Shown piece after piece: positions 61,905-64,000 of a stretch of 64,000 nucleotides of DNA; the first letter of the stretch is position 1, and the number at the start of each line of letters is the position of its first letter. The stretch covers positions 53,420,971-53,484,970 of the forward strand of contig OZ026628.1 of the NCBI GenBank assembly GCA_964020975.1, written 5' to 3'. The translations under genes and the position numbers were made by a program. Source of the stretch: Hermodice carunculata. Its lineage: Eukaryota > Annelida > Polychaeta > Eunicida > Amphinomidae. The notes under the pieces are model-generated. The model saw nothing but the letters and a program-made list of their open reading frames with translations. It made no database searches and had not been told where the DNA came from.

Positions 61905-63228
61905 AATAATTACAGGCCTGTGTGATTACAGAGTTGTGCCGGGAAAATATTTGAGAAATAGTATTTAAGCATGTGTTCAATTTCTTTCGAGATCATACTG
62001 TTATATCTGCCCATCAATCGGTTTCATGCCTGGTGATTCCACCACTAATCAATTACTCCTCCTTTATCACGAATTAAGTTTGGCAGTTGATCATCATAAA
62101 GAGGTTATATTTTTGGATATTAGTAAAGCATTGATAAAGTTTGGCATGCCGGCCTGTTGCATAAATTAAGGAAAAGTGGTATTGCAGGATCTTTTTATGA
62201 TTGGGTTTTGGGTTATTTGTCGAATCGTTATTAACGGATAGTTGTCCAAGGCCAGTAGTCTAACTGGGGAAAAGTTTATGGAGGTGTACTTCAAGTCTCA
62301 GTACTCGTACCTCTCATGTTTCTCATTTATATTAACGATATAGTGAACCCTGTTGGGTCCAGCATAAACATGTTTGCTGATGATACGTGTCTATATCTTA
62401 CCATTGGTAATCCAGTTACTGCAGCCCAAATTTTAAACTCCGATATTTCAGATTTTGATCAATGGTCCCATGACTGGCTAGTATCTTTCAATGCGCTGAA
62501 AACAGACTCAATGCTTGTCTCTCAGAAAAATAATCCTCTTACACATCCTCCTATTTCTTTCCACGGGCACACTTTGCAAGATGTTGGTAAACATAAACAT
62601 CTTTGCATCACAATACGACCTGAGATGGTTTGATCATATCACTTATATATATATTACATATCAATTAAATTAATCATTATCACGAAGAGTAAAATTTACG
62701 TAGGATAGAAAACACCTTCAAACTATTCATACTTCCTTCATAAGGCCTATTCTCGAATATGGTAGTCCCGTAAGGAACGGTGGTACAGCCTTAGATGCCG
62801 AAAAGGCTGAAAGTATTCAATTAAGTGCACCTCGTATCGCTACTGGTGCTATGCATGGAACTAGTTACGCTTAATTATATGAGGAAACAGGCTGGTCAAC
62901 TCTGGCTAAAGGCAGAAAAATATCTTACCTGACTCTAATGTATAAATTGGTGCACAAACCTGCTCCCGAATATTTATGTTTTATACTTACTACTGCCTTT
63001 CCTTCAGGCTATGTTAATTTCAACACCCGTTCAACAGTATGATCGTCCTCATTTCCGAGCTCGTACTGGCATATTTGATAAAACGTTCTTCCCCTCAACT
63101 ATCAGACTATGGAATCAGCTGCCTCTAGAAATACATAATTCAGCCTCGATTCTACAGTTCAAATCACGGATAGATGTACCCGTTATCCAGCCCTTCCAGT
63201 TTCCCGAATTACTCAATTTTGGCAATAG

Positions 63229-63266
63229 TTTTTTTTTTTTTTTTTTTTTTCTTTTTTTTCTTTTTT
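63229..63266. repeat. Poly(T)-rich tract within the old LINE
   Basis: About 38 bp of almost pure T inserted within the ORF2 C-terminal region, between the FGNS and HTRLRLG blocks. Confidence 0.9.
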
Positions 63267-63898
63267 GCTGTTTTGCACACACGTCTCCGTCTAGGTGCAA
63301 GTCAATTCAATTCTAATCTTTTCAAAATTGATGTGAAGGACACTCCAAAATGCCCATGTGGTTTATCCAAAGAGGACACATGTCGTTATTTTCTTCTCCG
63401 TTCAAAGTATACTGTCTCTAGATCTGTTCTTCACTCTATTGATTTGAATTATGCTCCCTTTACATAACAGACAATATTATACGGTTTCTTCTATAGTACT
63501 TTTACTGAAAATATTGAGATTTTTTCAGCTGTTCAAAATTTTATTTCCGCTACAGGTCGTTTAGGCCCATCTGGTATAGGCTAAAATGCCTGCCCATTTC
63601 CACTGTATACAGGTACATTTTTCCGCATATGGATGAATCTCCTTTAAATCATTTAATATACATAAAGGATCAGAGGAATCATAACTTAACTATGTAAGAT
63701 GAATCATTCAGCCCCACTTTCTGTCTTGTCATGTCATACTGTCACCTTCCTTTGGTCGTGTGTGTCTTGCTTTGTCCTGTGTGCTCGTCCCCTTTCCGCA
63801 AGAGGGATCAGTAGAGGGCTTCCGCCTCTTTCCCAATTCCTTACTTATTTATTGGATTTATATTGTAAATTGTTGTGAACAAAATATGTTTAAACCAA

Positions 63899-64000
63899 GA
63901 CACTACGTAACAAACAACAAGCTATTCACTGAACAAACTGTAAACTTTGGTGGCATAGAGATTGTACAGATTTAACTGTAGCCAGGTACGACAAGCTTCC
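63899..64000. other. Right edge
   Basis: Short remainder after the LINE 3' end; nothing recognisable. Confidence 0.4.

Larger units (their letters stand above)
60536..63898 (+). mobile_element. Old LINE copy (Jockey/CR1-like), interrupted by a younger copy
   Basis: The left part (60536-60610) reads PSAWKLANVNPLHKKA, the reverse transcriptase segment just before the NYRPV box. The right part (61905-63898) continues with a NYRPV-type box, SAHQSGFMPGDSTTN-like sequence, a LDISKA box, FADDTCLYLTIGNP (catalytic ADD, about 62371), ARTGIFDKTFFPSTIRLWNQ and a cysteine tail (CPCGLSKEDTC). It ends in a family-type 3' end (aatatgtttaaacc). Stops, shifts and a poly(T) insertion (63229-63266) mark it as inactive. 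The interruption is listed separately. Confidence 0.8.

Overview
The window is AT-rich, intron-bearing animal DNA, most likely from a mollusc. The main reason is the presence of two receptors of the LDLa-LRR-7TM class (Lymnaea GRL101-like). Supporting signs are dense (AT)n microsatellites, a Tc1-like DNA transposon, several decayed LINEs, and fossil Polinton and BEL/Pao pieces. No prokaryotic operons, tRNA, rRNA or CRISPR are seen. The species cannot be named from the sequence alone.

Host genes. At the left edge (1-2195, +) is the 3' part of a GRL101-like receptor whose upstream exons lie outside the window. Its frame shifts once, at a run of nine A. A paralogue lies on the minus strand. I reconstruct it as three coding exons (53585-53479, 45045-42099, 34915-31613) with matching splice phases. 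They give a receptor of about 2118 residues: signal peptide, long CUB-like region, two C-type lectin domains (the first split by an intron), LDLa repeats, LRRs and a rhodopsin-like 7TM. Two further small plus-strand loci look like spliced host genes of unknown function: 21.9-23.06 kb, and 50.27-52.31 kb (inside the big gene's first intron).

Layout of mobile DNA. 5.4-5.9 kb: a LINE C-terminal fragment next to a type I hammerhead ribozyme motif (5796-5862, minus). 7.3 kb: a LINE 3' end. 9.1-9.8 kb: L1-type ORF1 abutting a BEL/Pao gag fossil (9.8-11.1 kb). 16.5-18.4 kb: Polinton polymerase fossils. 18.5-19.5 and 24.1-25.3 kb (+) and 28.4-29.2 kb (-): decayed LINE reverse transcriptases. 25.5-26.5 kb: a Tc1-like transposase pseudogene. 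48.9-49.6 kb: a divergent reverse transcriptase piece. 54.9-57.4 kb: a long LINE remnant. 59.1-60.5 kb: a tandem array of roughly 500-bp units. 60.5-63.9 kb: an old LINE interrupted by a younger copy of the same family with a 13-bp target-site duplication.

The two observations most worth following are the hammerhead ribozyme and the giant CUB/C-type-lectin/LDLa/LRR receptor with its phase-compatible exon chain. Ectodomains with lectin and LDLa modules on a 7TM suggest surface recognition of glycans, lipoprotein-like ligands or microbes. That functional reading is inference.
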